Shown here: positions 46,301 to 55,017 of the stretch, in pieces | Layout of the letters: every line of letters starts with the position of its first letter | How positions within the stretch are numbered: the stretch's first letter is position 1 | Source: Saprospiraceae bacterium | GTDB lineage: Bacteria; Bacteroidota; Bacteroidia; Chitinophagales; Saprospiraceae | DNA length: 64,000 nucleotides | Assembly: GCA_029251525.1 (NCBI GenBank) | Contig: JAQXDE010000038.1 | Span: 248,001-312,000 of the forward strand | Direction of reading: 5' to 3' | Program-made: the position numbers and the translations under genes | Notes under the pieces: model-generated | Seen by the model: only the letters and a program-made list of their open reading frames with translations | Databases searched by the model: none | Told to the model about the DNA's origin: nothing

Positions 46301-46931
46301 TTTTTCTTTTTAGTTGAATGAAAATTTTATCAAACTCTTGTAATTGAGCTGTGTTACCTTCTGGTTGAAGAGGAATATTATTATCAGAAATGGCTGCAAG
46401 GATTTCAATGTCGTCCCCTAGAGTTCCTGCGAGTTGTAAATTAAAACTGCTGTTTAAAACTAAACTCTGATTATTTCCAAATGAAATTCCTCGTGCAAAA
46501 CTTCCATTGTAGTCTAAACCTTTGTAATCCAAGAGACCTCTCTGTTTTTCATAAGGGCTATAGTCTACTCCAATATAGGTTCCATCAGATTTCCGTTTGA
46601 TGATTGTTGAGTCGAGATTAATGATTGTTTGATGGAGTGAATAGGGGAGCGTACGATATCTGATCTTTAAGGAAGTGGAATCAATGAGGTAAGTTCTATT
46701 TTTGAAATAAACGGTTGAATTTTTTACATAAAATGTGCTACTATCTAGTTCTTTATTAATTTTCACATCGAAAATTTCGATAGTTTCGGGAATGATAGTT
46801 AAACTATCTAATAAAATGCTATCTCCTTTAAATTTGATGTTTTGGATATTATAATTTGATAAATCATCATTTTGCGCTATTAAGGCAAATGACACAAAAA
46901 GTAAAATAAAAAGGAGTAGATTTTTTATCAT
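43362..46931 (-). CDS. Large outer-membrane/envelope protein of unknown function
   Basis: The 1189-residue protein has a Sec signal peptide (LLLFILLFVSFALIAQND), no lipobox and no T9SS domain. The N-terminal third contains GISFGNNQSLVLNSSFNLQL, DDIEILAAISDNNIPLQPEG and FIQLKRKNNQLIAGDYELKR. The remainder has many alternating-polarity strands ending in an aromatic or charged residue, e.g. WNLTFERRLAQNIDLVISYD, and the last residue is Phe (ARVQVRATF-like end), as in outer-membrane beta-barrels. I believe the family is widespread but uncharacterised in Bacteroidota. It stands between the protease and isc genes with no partner on its strand. Confidence 0.7.
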   Translation of the reverse strand: MIKNLLLFILLFVSFALIAQNDDLSNYNIQNIKFKGDSILLDSLTIIPETIEIFDVKINKELDSSTFYVKNSTVYFKNRTYLIDSTSLKIRYRTLPYSLHQTIINLDSTIIKRKSDGTYIGVDYSPYEKQRGLLDYKGLDYNGSFARGISFGNNQSLVLNSSFNLQLAGTLGDDIEILAAISDNNIPLQPEGNTAQLQEFDKIFIQLKRKNNQLIAGDYELKRPDSYFMNYYKKLQGATYSNETQLLSRGTLNSKFSAAIARGKFSRNNIIAQEGNQGPYRLEGAEGERFIIVQSGSEKIYIDGALMIRGLENDYVIDYNRGDVIFTNRQLITKDSRIVIDFEYADQNYTRSMVAINNEYHYKKWRVNFNFFNEQDGKNSTGVDELSTTQKQFIAAQGDQIQQVPFTGIDTLEGGFNPDRIMYAQIDTSYLVNNILTDTSIVIYSIDADVAIYVARFSEVGQGNGNYVIDTQNAINGRVYKWVAPNSLTGLPQGRFEPIIKLVAPQKLQLMTLGAEYQINKTSSIFSEIAMSNKDLNRFSNLDSGNDRGISFFTNYKNEKRLRNKKSIKKIQKPYDGWTMLTDLKYEFVQKDFNSLNPYRSAEFTRNWNLTTTNNISNDALLEKRTENIGTASLTLKNKHISLQYQFSGFTRDSIYTGAKHFSQLRFSKKGFNLLGQGSLLKSKSLTEESEYIKPKIDISKTFKKLGDWSFGVHGEQEKNKRMDIVSDTLNRTSLYYDLYRVYLKSPKRDKFNFSINYTERQDYIPVVTDFLQNTNAQEWNIHGNWAQSKNSRLGWNMTYRQLEIQDSTLTDQKSQETYLGRVDYSIRLFKNLLRSSTTYDIGSGQERKIEFVYEPINDPNLGQYIWNDYNEDGEQQNNEFEVAVFPQDTMYIRIPLYSDIFIRTNNIQFNQSLVINQNYFKNPWFQKKGLQNILSRISANSTLRVSRKTREIPGVSQWNPFQTKIPNEGLVSLNSIINNSLFFNQRDPKFRFQLNAINNNNRLVLTSGFENRQIERQSIQSFWNIKKSFDFEFKLEQETSTYDSEFFDNRDYLIDGWSLSPKFTYRISKNFRMQLSYEFVDKENKLPVGAGETARFHDFSFEIKYNRTAKSRFLLNLSFIDIAYVGERNTPIEFAILESLQNGKNYLWNLTFERRLAQNIDLVISYDGRKRGLANTIHTGRAQVRATF

Positions 46932-46977
46932 AAGAAATTAATCACAATACTCTTTTATGAAACGTAAAAAGTAGGCG

Positions 46978-47166
46978 ATGTTGCACAATTTTAGCGAGGT
47001 TTATTGTCTTTTAGGGTTGATTTTATTTTGGATATTATCCGTAAAGGATTATTATTGGGATAATTTATCCTTTTATGAAAAAAAATTGCTGAATATATTG
47101 AAGATTAAGTTTAGTTTTATTCTTGGAATGGTTAAAGTGTTGGTTGTGAAGTATCTCTTTTTTTGA
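46978..47166 (+). CDS. Doubtful small hydrophobic protein
   Basis: A 62-codon ATG frame in a 332-base gap predicts a membrane helix near the N-terminus (VYCLLGLILFWILSV) and a basic, hydrophobic C-terminus. It lies divergent to the large envelope gene and convergent to iscA. Composition is close to what random AT-rich DNA gives, so I doubt it. Confidence 0.18.
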   Translation: MLHNFSEVYCLLGLILFWILSVKDYYWDNLSFYEKKLLNILKIKFSFILGMVKVLVVKYLFF

Positions 47167-47190
47167 TAAATTATTTTTTAAAGAGGATTT

Positions 47191-47234
47191 CTAAACAAAA
47201 AAGTCCCTCTAGAACTTTAAGTTCTAGAAGGACT
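47191..47234 (-). terminator. Terminator of the isc genes
   Basis: A 15 bp stem (AGTCCCTCTAGAACT, 47202-47216, with 47220-47234, one mismatch) is followed on the minus strand by a T-rich tail. It lies 30 bases past the iscA stop. Confidence 0.8.
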
Positions 47235-47263
47235 AATATTTCAATATTTTTTACAAAATAACG

Positions 47264-47590
47264 CTACACAGCAAAACTTTCACCACACCCACATTCTCTT
47301 GAGGCATTAGGATTGTTAAAGTAAAATCCTTTGCCGTTCAAGCCGCCCGAAAATTCAAGTATAGTGTTGCATAAGTATAAAAAGCTTTTTAAATCAGTTA
47401 CTACTTTTACCCCATTGTCTTCGAAAACTTGATCATTAGGTTGAGTTTCGTTATCGAAATCCATTTTATAGGATAGACCTGAGCAACCACCACTAGTTAC
47501 ACTCACTCGCACAAAGTAATCTTCAGAAAGATTTTCACCTTTCATTAATTCTGTTACTTTTGATTTTGCACTTTCTGCTACGAATACCAT
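47264..47590 (-). CDS. iscA: Iron-sulfur cluster assembly A-type carrier
   Basis: The 108-residue protein has the three conserved A-type cysteines: Cys36 (VTSGGCSGLSYKMDF) and Cys100/Cys102 (ASRECGCGESFAV). Such carriers accept Fe-S clusters from the IscU scaffold and pass them to target proteins, especially 4Fe-4S enzymes. It is the last gene of an iscS-iscU-iscA set, 69 bases after iscU, and is followed by a strong terminator. Whether it is orthologous to IscA, SufA or ErpA cannot be decided by eye. Confidence 0.93.
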   Translation of the reverse strand: MVFVAESAKSKVTELMKGENLSEDYFVRVSVTSGGCSGLSYKMDFDNETQPNDQVFEDNGVKVVTDLKSFLYLCNTILEFSGGLNGKGFYFNNPNASRECGCGESFAV

Positions 47591-47659
47591 AGTTAAGTTA
47601 ATTGGTTATTGGTTGATTATAAACTGGTTTCCCAACGGCTAATTTTCCAATGAATAATT

Positions 47660-48079
47660 TTAATGAGAACTCCCAGTTTCTTCAGCAGGAGCCACTATAC
47701 CGTTTTTTTCACGATAATCCTTGATAGCACCTTTAATTGCATCTTCTGCCAAAACTGAACAGTGTATTTTTACTGGGGGTAATGCTAATTCCTCCACTAT
47801 TGCCATGTTGTCGATAGCCAATGCTTCATCAACAGATTTTCCTTTTAGCCACTCGGTAGCCAAAGAAGAAGAGGCAATTGCAGAACCACAACCGAAAGTT
47901 TTGAATTTGGCATCTTTGATCATACCTGTTTCATCGTCCACTTCAATTTGTAATCGCATAACATCACCACATTCAGGTGCACCAACTAAACCAGTTCCAA
48001 CACTTTTTTTGCTTTTGTCAAGTGTTCCTACATTCTTAGGGTGCTTGAAGTGTTCGAGTAATTTTTCAGAATAAGCCAT
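47660..48079 (-). CDS. iscU: Fe-S cluster scaffold IscU
   Basis: The 139-residue scaffold has the three cluster-binding cysteines: Cys37 (GAPECGDVM), Cys64 (FGCGSAIASSS) and Cys107 (KIHCSVLAEDAIKGAI). It also has the LPPVK motif (100-104) by which IscU binds the HscA chaperone, although no hscA/hscB genes are in this cluster. It assembles 2Fe-2S clusters from sulphur given by IscS. It lies 55 bases after iscS in the same operon. Its C-terminus is extended by about ten residues (VAPAEETGSSH). Confidence 0.96.
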   Translation of the reverse strand: MAYSEKLLEHFKHPKNVGTLDKSKKSVGTGLVGAPECGDVMRLQIEVDDETGMIKDAKFKTFGCGSAIASSSLATEWLKGKSVDEALAIDNMAIVEELALPPVKIHCSVLAEDAIKGAIKDYREKNGIVAPAEETGSSH

Positions 48080-48134
48080 TTTATATTTATTTTAATTTTT
48101 TATTAAAAGGTTTTTTCAGGATAAAGGATCAGTT

Positions 48135-49355
48135 CTAGTGAGCAGACCACTCAATAGAGTCGATATCAACTCCTTCTTTGTACATTTCCCAAATTGGACT
48201 CAAATCTCTCATGTGATTTACTCCTTTTGTCAACGCATCAATTGTATAATCAATTTCTTCATCTGTCGTAAATCTTCCTAAACTAAATCGAATAGAGGAG
48301 TGGGCTAAATCATCTCCTAATCCTAACGCTATCAATACATAGGATGGTTCTAATGAAGCAGAAGTACATGCAGAACCGGAGGATACTGCAATATTTTGGT
48401 TAAATGTCATCATTAAACCTTCTCCTTCCACATGTTTAAAAGAAACATTAGTTACGTGAGGCATTCTATTTTCTTCACTACCATTTACATAACATTCTTC
48501 CAAAGCGGCACACAAACCAGCTTGTAATTTATCTCTTAATTTACTCAAACGTTCTGCATCTTGTGCCATCTCTTGGCCAGCAATTTCTGCAGCCTTTCCA
48601 AATCCTACAATTCCTGGTACATTCAAAGTACCTGAACGCATTCCACGTTCGTGTCCACCTCCATCCATTTGAGAGGTAACCTTAACTCGTGGATTTTTTC
48701 TATTAACGAATAAAGCTCCAACACCTTTCGGACCATACATTTTATGACCTGTAAAAGCCATTAAATGAACTCCAACTTCTTTTGGGTTAACTGGGATTTT
48801 TCCTACCACCTGTGTGGCATCACTCATGAATAAAACTCCATGTTTTTCACAAATAACCCCTATTTCTTTCATTGGCTGAATTGTACCAGTTTCATTATTA
48901 GCCCACATGATAGAGACAAGGATAGTTTTGTCAGTGATAGCTGCTTCTAATTCATCTAAATTTATCAGACCTTCTGAATCCACGTCAAGGTAGGTTACCT
49001 CACCTCCCATTTTTTCGATTTTTTGGCAGGCATCCAAAACTGCTTTGTGTTCTGTCTTTGCGGTGATGATATGATTGCCTTTACGGCTATACATTTCAAA
49101 TACACCTTTTATTGCTAAATTGTCAGCTTCAGTTGCTCCTGATGTGAAAATTATTTCTTTTGGATCAGCAGAAATTAAATTAGCTATTTGTTCTCGAGCA
49201 TAATCAACTGCTTCTTCAGCTGCCCAGCCAAAGGGATGATTTCTGCTTGATGCATTCCCTGGATGTTGATAAAAATAAGGCAACATTGCTTCTACAACTC
49301 TTGGATCACAAGGAGTCGTCGCATTATTATCGAGGTAGATGAGTTTTTTATCCAT
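48135..49355 (-). CDS. iscS: Cysteine desulfurase IscS
   Basis: The 406-residue PLP enzyme removes sulphur from cysteine and hands it to IscU and other acceptors. The PLP lysine is Lys205 ([16 protein letters not shown]), and the catalytic persulfide Cys is Cys330 ([18 protein letters not shown]), in the long mobile loop of group I (IscS/NifS) enzymes. The start is [19 protein letters not shown]-like, standard for the family. It is first in the iscSUA operon. No iscR, hscBA or fdx follows. A TATATTTG -7 element precedes it by about 52 bases. Confidence 0.97.
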   Translation of the reverse strand: MDKKLIYLDNNATTPCDPRVVEAMLPYFYQHPGNASSRNHPFGWAAEEAVDYAREQIANLISADPKEIIFTSGATEADNLAIKGVFEMYSRKGNHIITAKTEHKAVLDACQKIEKMGGEVTYLDVDSEGLINLDELEAAITDKTILVSIMWANNETGTIQPMKEIGVICEKHGVLFMSDATQVVGKIPVNPKEVGVHLMAFTGHKMYGPKGVGALFVNRKNPRVKVTSQMDGGGHERGMRSGTLNVPGIVGFGKAAEIAGQEMAQDAERLSKLRDKLQAGLCAALEECYVNGSEENRMPHVTNVSFKHVEGEGLMMTFNQNIAVSSGSACTSASLEPSYVLIALGLGDDLAHSSIRFSLGRFTTDEEIDYTIDALTKGVNHMRDLSPIWEMYKEGVDIDSIEWSAH

Positions 49356-50248
49356 TTTAATTTTATTCTTTCTTTATTTAGATTTAGTCTAAAGACCTTT
49401 AGAGGTGCAAATATAACGCTTTTCGTGTTAAAATAGTTGACTCAGAAAGAGGATTTTTTGAAAAAAGAAGAACTTCGGGAACTAGAAATTACAATAATAT
49501 AGAGTTGTATTTAAATATTGCAGAATTTATAGGAATGAGATATAATTAAATTTGGATTTTAGATTTTTAGAAGGAAGAAATAGTTCGGTGTAAGCCAAAA
49601 AAAATCCAGTTTCAAGAGTATCCTCTCAAAACTGAAGTCGAATTTTTAAATAGTTTTAGTTGCTTTAATTCAGTCGTTGAGCCATTATCCTTCATTTGGT
49701 TTGTTGGGATAGTTTTATTCCTCAAAACAATTCAAGCTATAGGTGGAATTAAATAGAAACGAGGCAGGTGGTTGACATTTCGCCTTCTTTCAAATCAAAA
49801 ATAATTTCTGTCCTTAGTTAAATTATATTAAAGAGGTTTGAATTGACCGTTTCTTTATTAGGCAACTCTAAATTTAGTTATAACTCATTTTCATTGAAAT
49901 AAAATCACTTTTGAATCAAAATTCATGATTATTGGATATTAGATTGAAGTAAATCTCACTTCTTTCACATTTTTTTTTCGTGCAATTCAATAAAAAAAGT
50001 ATAATATTTAATATAATATTTTTTTTTGAATTGATTTTCGATAAAATTTTGAGGGTGACGCACTAATTAGAACCTTAACTTAAAGACAAAAAGAGAAATA
50101 TTATTAAATATTGTTTTTTGATTCGTTTATCCTTTAGAAAAGAGGTTTGATATAAATAATTAGTAGATATTAAATGGCATAATTATAATTGCATCACTAT
50201 TTTTACAACCGGATTCAAAAATCTTAAAGTTATAAAACTGAATTAGAT
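49356..50248. other. Long gap with iscS promoter and a decayed-looking stretch
   Basis: Besides the iscS -7 element, the 893-base gap has an imperfect hairpin (49607-49618 with 49623-49634) followed on the minus strand by eight T. This looks like a terminator with no gene to end. A minus-strand scrap reading MKDNGSTTELKQLKLFKNST stops inside the hairpin (49612-49695). The right half is nearly pure A/T. No intact ORF was seen. Confidence 0.35.
49408..49415 (-). promoter_or_regulatory. -7 promoter element of the isc operon
   Basis: TATATTTG on the minus strand fits TAnnTTTG and lies about 52 bases before the iscS ATG. The matching -33 TTG is not obvious at the usual spacing, so this rests on the -7 element and its position. 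Confidence 0.45.
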
Positions 50249-51688
50249 ATGTTTAAAAATTTAACCTTGACTTTTTTTGCTTGTATTTTTGTGTGCAATT
50301 GGATTTTTGCACAGGAGACTTGGTCGCTAGAGAAGTGTGTACGTTATTCATTAGATAATAATATTTCAATCAAAAGAGCTCAATTAAATGTAGATGATAG
50401 TCGGCTAGTAAAATCAGGAAATAAAATGTCTAGGTTGCCAAGTTTGAATGGATCAGTTGGGGCTAGTTATCGATTTGGTCGAACGATTGACCCAGTTACG
50501 AATGACTTTAATAATCTCTCTTTTGGAACCAATAGCTTATCATTAAATACTGGAGTTAACATTTATAATGGAAATAGAATTAACAGCCAAATTAAGCAAG
50601 CTGGTTTTAATATTCAGGCTGCAATGAATGATTTGGCTCAAGTAAAAAGTGACATTAACCTATCTATAGCCTCGTCCTATTTGAATGTTTTGTTTGCAGA
50701 AGAGCAATTAGATGCAGCGATTAAAAGAAAAGAACTCACTGAAAGTCAATTGGATCAGGTGGAGAAGTTAATCCGTGCTGGAGCAAGACCTCAAAATGAT
50801 AAGTTGGAGATTTTAGCTACGATTGCACGAAATGAACAAGCTATTATTGGTCAAGAAAATGCAGTCGAAACGGGTTTGTTAAATCTTAAAAATTTATTGC
50901 AACTCGACCCAAGTACAAATATTATATTGGAAAAACCAAATTCGATTGTAATTTCGGCTGAAGACAATCCTGATATCTTAAGTTTAAATGAGTTATACAA
51001 AACTTCTTTAAGTAATCAAGCTTTTGTAAAAGCAGATGAATACAGAGTTAAAAGTGCAGAACTAGGGAAAGATATAGCTAGATCAGGATTACTTCCACAG
51101 ATCTCTGCCTTTGCTGGATTAAGTACTAATTATTCTACAAACGGTAGACAGGTAGATGGTTTTCAACAAGGAATCTATTCAAGAGAATTTATTTTCCCAG
51201 ATAACCCGTCTTCAGTAATTAATGTAGGAGAGGTAGTTGATTTTCCTATTCTTTTAGATGCACCATATGGTAAACAGTTAAAAGAAAATTTTGGACAAAA
51301 TATAGGACTAAGCTTAAATATACCAATTTATAACAATCATCAAAATATCGTTAATCTTGATCGAGCTGAATTAAATATTTTGAATAATCAATATACGGCT
51401 GAAATCAATAAGCAAAACCTTAAAAACGATATTCAAACAGCTCTATCCAACGCTCGTACTGCCAAGCGAACACTTGCTGCCTCTAATCGAACTGTCGAAG
51501 CATCTTTAGCAGCTTTTCAAAATTCAGAAAAGCAATTTCAATTAGGAACAATCAATACTTTTGAATATGCCACGGCAAAAAATAATTTAGATCAAGCTGA
51601 AGTAGATTTAATAATTGCAAAATATGATTATATTTTTAAATTGAAAGTGTTGGATTTTTATCAAGGCAAAGAATTGGAATTAAAATAA
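50249..51688 (+). CDS. TolC-family outer-membrane efflux protein
   Basis: The 479-residue protein has a signal peptide (FFACIFVCNWIFAQE) followed by WSLEKCVRYSLDNNISIKRA, the usual start of the mature TolC fold. Two long helical repeats follow with EEQLDAAIKRKELTESQLDQ and SEKQFQLGTINTFEYATAKN. It should form a trimeric outer-membrane channel and periplasmic tunnel. It is 95 bases upstream of a HlyD/MacA-like adaptor on the same strand, so the two likely work together, but no inner-membrane pump gene follows. Confidence 0.93.
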   Translation: MFKNLTLTFFACIFVCNWIFAQETWSLEKCVRYSLDNNISIKRAQLNVDDSRLVKSGNKMSRLPSLNGSVGASYRFGRTIDPVTNDFNNLSFGTNSLSLNTGVNIYNGNRINSQIKQAGFNIQAAMNDLAQVKSDINLSIASSYLNVLFAEEQLDAAIKRKELTESQLDQVEKLIRAGARPQNDKLEILATIARNEQAIIGQENAVETGLLNLKNLLQLDPSTNIILEKPNSIVISAEDNPDILSLNELYKTSLSNQAFVKADEYRVKSAELGKDIARSGLLPQISAFAGLSTNYSTNGRQVDGFQQGIYSREFIFPDNPSSVINVGEVVDFPILLDAPYGKQLKENFGQNIGLSLNIPIYNNHQNIVNLDRAELNILNNQYTAEINKQNLKNDIQTALSNARTAKRTLAASNRTVEASLAAFQNSEKQFQLGTINTFEYATAKNNLDQAEVDLIIAKYDYIFKLKVLDFYQGKELELK

Positions 51689-51783
51689 GTTAGAACGAAA
51701 TAAAATCTTCATTGAAAGATAATTCTTAAATCAAAAAATCACCCAAATCAGATGTTTCTTTATTAAGGGATATGGGTCTTAAC

Positions 51784-53196
51784 ATGCGAAAAAACAATAA
51801 ATTAATCTATTTTTTAATAGTTGCAATAGTTTTTATTATTGGTTTAATCTATTTCAGAGGGCAAAGTAAGCCAATGGGAGAGGAAGTAGTTGTTGATAAA
51901 GTTTCTAAAAGAACCATTAAAGAAATGGTAGGTGCAAGTGGAAAAGTATTTCCTGAAACAGAGGTAAAAATTAGTTCAGATGTTTCGGGAGAAATTGTAG
52001 AACTCTATGTGGAGGAAGGTGACTCGGTTGTTGCAGGTCAGTTATTGTGTAAAGTTGATCCTGATACATATAAATCAATGGTTGAAAGAGGAGAAGCTAC
52101 AGTAAACAGTAGTAAGGCTCAAGTGGCAAATTCTGCTTCTGGAATTGCAAGAAGCAAAGCACAATTGATTCAGGCACAAGCTCAATTAGAACAAATTAAA
52201 TTGCAATTAGAAAATCAAGGCGATATTCATAATCGAAATATTTCATTGTACAAAGAAGGAGTAATTTCGCAAGCAGATTTTGAAAATTCAGAGGCAACTC
52301 TAAAACAATTACAAGCTAACTTTCGCTCCACTGAAGCAAACGTCAAAACTGCTGAGGCGAACGTAGAATCTGCTGAGCAGAGCAAAAAAGCGGCAGAGTT
52401 TTCTGTGAAAAGTGCACAAGCAAGTTTAAAAGAGATGGTGACAAGTTTGAAGCGAACTACAATCTATGCACCGATGGGCGGAATTGTATCTGCTTTAAAT
52501 ATTGAACAAGGTGAGCGTGTGGTTGGAACTGCTCAAATGTCTGGAACGGAAATCATGCGGATCGCTAATTTGAATTCAATGGAGGTTCAAGTTGATGTAA
52601 GCGAAAATGATGTTTTGAGAGTATCATTAAAGGACGAAGTTGAAATTGAGGTAGATGCATATTTGGATCGAAAATTTATTGGGAAAGTATCTGAGATTGC
52701 AAACTCAGCAAGTAACACAGGGAATTCGATTTCTTTAAATACAGACCAAGTAACCAATTTTATTGTAAAAATAAGGATCGTTCCTGAGTCATATAAAGAT
52801 ATCATTCAGAGGGGTAAGGAATTTCCTTTCCGTCCGGGAATGTCTGCATCGGTTGACATCAATACTGAAACTCAAAAAGGTGTTTTGAGTGTTCCAATTC
52901 AATCGGTTACCACTAGGGAGGGTGAACAAGATGATGAAAATGAAGAGAATAAAGAACAGTCGAAGAAAAAGAACGAAGAAATCAAAGAAGTAGTTTTCGT
53001 AATGTCTGCTGATACAGTAAAAATGGTGGAAGTGAAAACTGGAATTCAAGATGATGAAAATATTGAAATCCTTTCTGGTTTAAAAGAGGGAGAAGAAGTT
53101 GTAACTGGCCCGTATTCAGCTATATCTAGGAAATTGAAAGCTGGAATGCAAGTCCGAATAGAAGACAAAGATAAGAAAGAAAAAAAGTATTACTAG
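51784..53196 (+). CDS. HlyD/MacA-like periplasmic adaptor protein
   Basis: I start at MRKNNKLIYFLIVAIVFIIG rather than four codons upstream; this gives 470 residues. One N-terminal membrane helix is followed by a lipoyl half-motif (GEIVELYVEEGDSVVAGQLL), a long coiled coil (about 95-225) and the second lipoyl half and barrel (TTIYAPMGGIVSALNIEQGE). Near the C-terminus a highly charged Glu/Lys insert (about 385-410) interrupts the membrane-proximal domain. Adaptors of this type link TolC channels to MacB-type ABC or RND pumps. The pump gene is missing from the neighbourhood. Confidence 0.92.
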   Translation: MRKNNKLIYFLIVAIVFIIGLIYFRGQSKPMGEEVVVDKVSKRTIKEMVGASGKVFPETEVKISSDVSGEIVELYVEEGDSVVAGQLLCKVDPDTYKSMVERGEATVNSSKAQVANSASGIARSKAQLIQAQAQLEQIKLQLENQGDIHNRNISLYKEGVISQADFENSEATLKQLQANFRSTEANVKTAEANVESAEQSKKAAEFSVKSAQASLKEMVTSLKRTTIYAPMGGIVSALNIEQGERVVGTAQMSGTEIMRIANLNSMEVQVDVSENDVLRVSLKDEVEIEVDAYLDRKFIGKVSEIANSASNTGNSISLNTDQVTNFIVKIRIVPESYKDIIQRGKEFPFRPGMSASVDINTETQKGVLSVPIQSVTTREGEQDDENEENKEQSKKKNEEIKEVVFVMSADTVKMVEVKTGIQDDENIEILSGLKEGEEVVTGPYSAISRKLKAGMQVRIEDKDKKEKKYY

Positions 53197-53252
53197 CTTT
53201 TATATTGATCAGTTGCTCTTTTATGATAAGTTAATCATTCACATTATATATT

Positions 53253-53843
53253 ATGGATTCAATAATTATTTTCATAAAAAATATTGAAAGGGGAAAAGTG
53301 AAAACACGATTAGCTGCTACAGTTGGTGATGATCAAGCGCTAAAAATTTATGAAGCCCTTTTAGAACATACTCAAAAAGTCGTTCGAGCAGTTAATGCTG
53401 AACGATTTTTGTTTTATAGCTCTTTTATTGAAAAAAAAGATTCCTGGTCAGGTAATTTTTTTAATAAAAAAGTGCAATCACAAGGTGATTTGGGAAGCCG
53501 AATGTCAAATGCATTTTTGGATGTTTTTGGGGTGGATGGAAAAGCAATAATTGTTGGAAGTGATTGTGCCTCATTGACACCTGAAATTATAAAAACAGCA
53601 CTCGAGAAACTAGATGAGTATCCTTTTGTTGTCGGGCCTACTTTTGATGGCGGATACTATCTGTTAGGCATGAATTCGTATGAGCCTTCTGTTTTTGAAG
53701 ATATAGAATGGAGTACAGAAACCGTTTTTCCAACAACGCTTTTACGCATGGCTAGTTTGAAGAAAAGATGTTTTTTCTTACCCCAACTTTCCGATATAGA
53801 TTATGAGGAGGATTGGTTGAAGTATGGATGGTTGATCAAATAA
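53253..53843 (+). CDS. DUF2064/TIGR04282-type GT-A glycosyltransferase-like protein
   Basis: The 196-residue protein has the GT-A nucleotide-binding start (IIFIKNIERGKVKTRLAATV), a helical segment and the motif AIIVGSDCASLTPEIIKTAL, whose SDCASL is the usual metal/UDP-site region. FVVGPTFDGGYYLLGMN follows; these are the diagnostic blocks of DUF2064. Some members are associated with arsenosugar biosynthesis loci by automated naming, but no such genes are here, so the sugar and acceptor are unknown. It is 56 bases after the adaptor gene and may be co-transcribed with it. Confidence 0.85.
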   Translation: MDSIIIFIKNIERGKVKTRLAATVGDDQALKIYEALLEHTQKVVRAVNAERFLFYSSFIEKKDSWSGNFFNKKVQSQGDLGSRMSNAFLDVFGVDGKAIIVGSDCASLTPEIIKTALEKLDEYPFVVGPTFDGGYYLLGMNSYEPSVFEDIEWSTETVFPTTLLRMASLKKRCFFLPQLSDIDYEEDWLKYGWLIK

Positions 53844-53877
53844 AAATTTATGAAGTATTATATACTATATTGAAAAG

Positions 53878-54933
53878 CTATCGTCGGAATTCCTTTAAAT
53901 TAGTTGATATAGACAAATGATTCAATCCACCTGCAAAATGATAAATTCCTCTACCATAATCGATTCTAAACCTTTTAATTTTCATTCCAATTCCAAAAGA
54001 AAAACCTGATCTACTTCTAAAATTAGTAACTGAAAGCTCCCTTCTTACCATGTGATTGTAACCAATGCGTAATCTCATAATTTCTCCCTTTCCAAAAAGA
54101 AATTCTCCATTAAAAATAACATGACGGAAAAAGTTATCTGCAAAGTTTTTAAAAGGTGATCGATTGTTTTGAGTACCATCACCAATTAAGAAAACAGACT
54201 CCACCGTATTAGGGTCATCATAAGTAATATTCCAACGGTGTAAATTATGACCTATAAAAGAGAATCGGAATGGTAAGTGTTTTAATCTTTGAGAAATTCC
54301 TATCTGGATATCAAATGGTAAATTCTCTCGGTTTTTCCCTTCATAGGCGGAAAATTGAAAACCGATATTTTTAAAAAGTAAAGTTGCTCCGAATCTTCCA
54401 GTCGAATCAGAATAATAGGCTGCAACATCAGTTGAAACCCCAAAAGAATTATAAGATTCAAATTGTGAATTTATTAATTTTAAATTAGCTCCAATTGAAA
54501 GATTATTATATAGTTGTTTCCCAGCCCCCATTGTCAGAGCATACTCAGATGCTTTGAATTGTCCGTTGATATTTCCAAGATTATCTGTTAAGTCAAATTT
54601 CCCGTAAGAGATATATTGAAGTCCACCATGAAGAGTTAAATCCTGTTTTTTTAAATGGTGGGCATACCCAAAATAACCATTACCAATATCAGATAGATGA
54701 AAGTTATAGTTGAAAGAAAGTGCCTGATGCATTTTGGAATTTAATAAAGAAGGATTTGAGTAGGCAAGAGCAACATCATCATCTTTTACCGTGATCAAAT
54801 TTCCAGCTAGTGAGGTTACTCTTGCAGAATTGGAGAGATTAAGAAATTCGTAGATGTGATCTCCTCCAACTTGAGCATTTAAATTTTCCCAAACAAAAAG
54901 TAAAATTAAAAGGAGGGGTAGTAATTTTTTCAT
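53878..54933 (-). CDS. porQ: Type IX secretion system protein PorQ
   Basis: The 351-residue outer-membrane protein has a signal peptide ending near NLNAQVGGDHIYEFLNLSNS. That segment, with ARVTSLAGNLITVKDDDVAL and AYSNPSLLN, matches the start of PorQ/PorV-type beta-barrels. Alternating strands follow to the C-terminus. PorQ is part of the T9SS attachment complex that handles cargo with C-terminal sorting domains; three such cargo genes are in this window. It is convergent with the DUF2064 gene (34-base gap). Confidence 0.88.
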   Translation of the reverse strand: MKKLLPLLLILLFVWENLNAQVGGDHIYEFLNLSNSARVTSLAGNLITVKDDDVALAYSNPSLLNSKMHQALSFNYNFHLSDIGNGYFGYAHHLKKQDLTLHGGLQYISYGKFDLTDNLGNINGQFKASEYALTMGAGKQLYNNLSIGANLKLINSQFESYNSFGVSTDVAAYYSDSTGRFGATLLFKNIGFQFSAYEGKNRENLPFDIQIGISQRLKHLPFRFSFIGHNLHRWNITYDDPNTVESVFLIGDGTQNNRSPFKNFADNFFRHVIFNGEFLFGKGEIMRLRIGYNHMVRRELSVTNFRSRSGFSFGIGMKIKRFRIDYGRGIYHFAGGLNHLSISTNLKEFRR

Positions 54934-55017
54934 TTTATGCTATTATAATTTTTTTCTAACCAAGTAACCTTAGTTTACTTAGTGGGTAACTTTAGATTGT
55001 TTTATTTTAAAAAAGTA

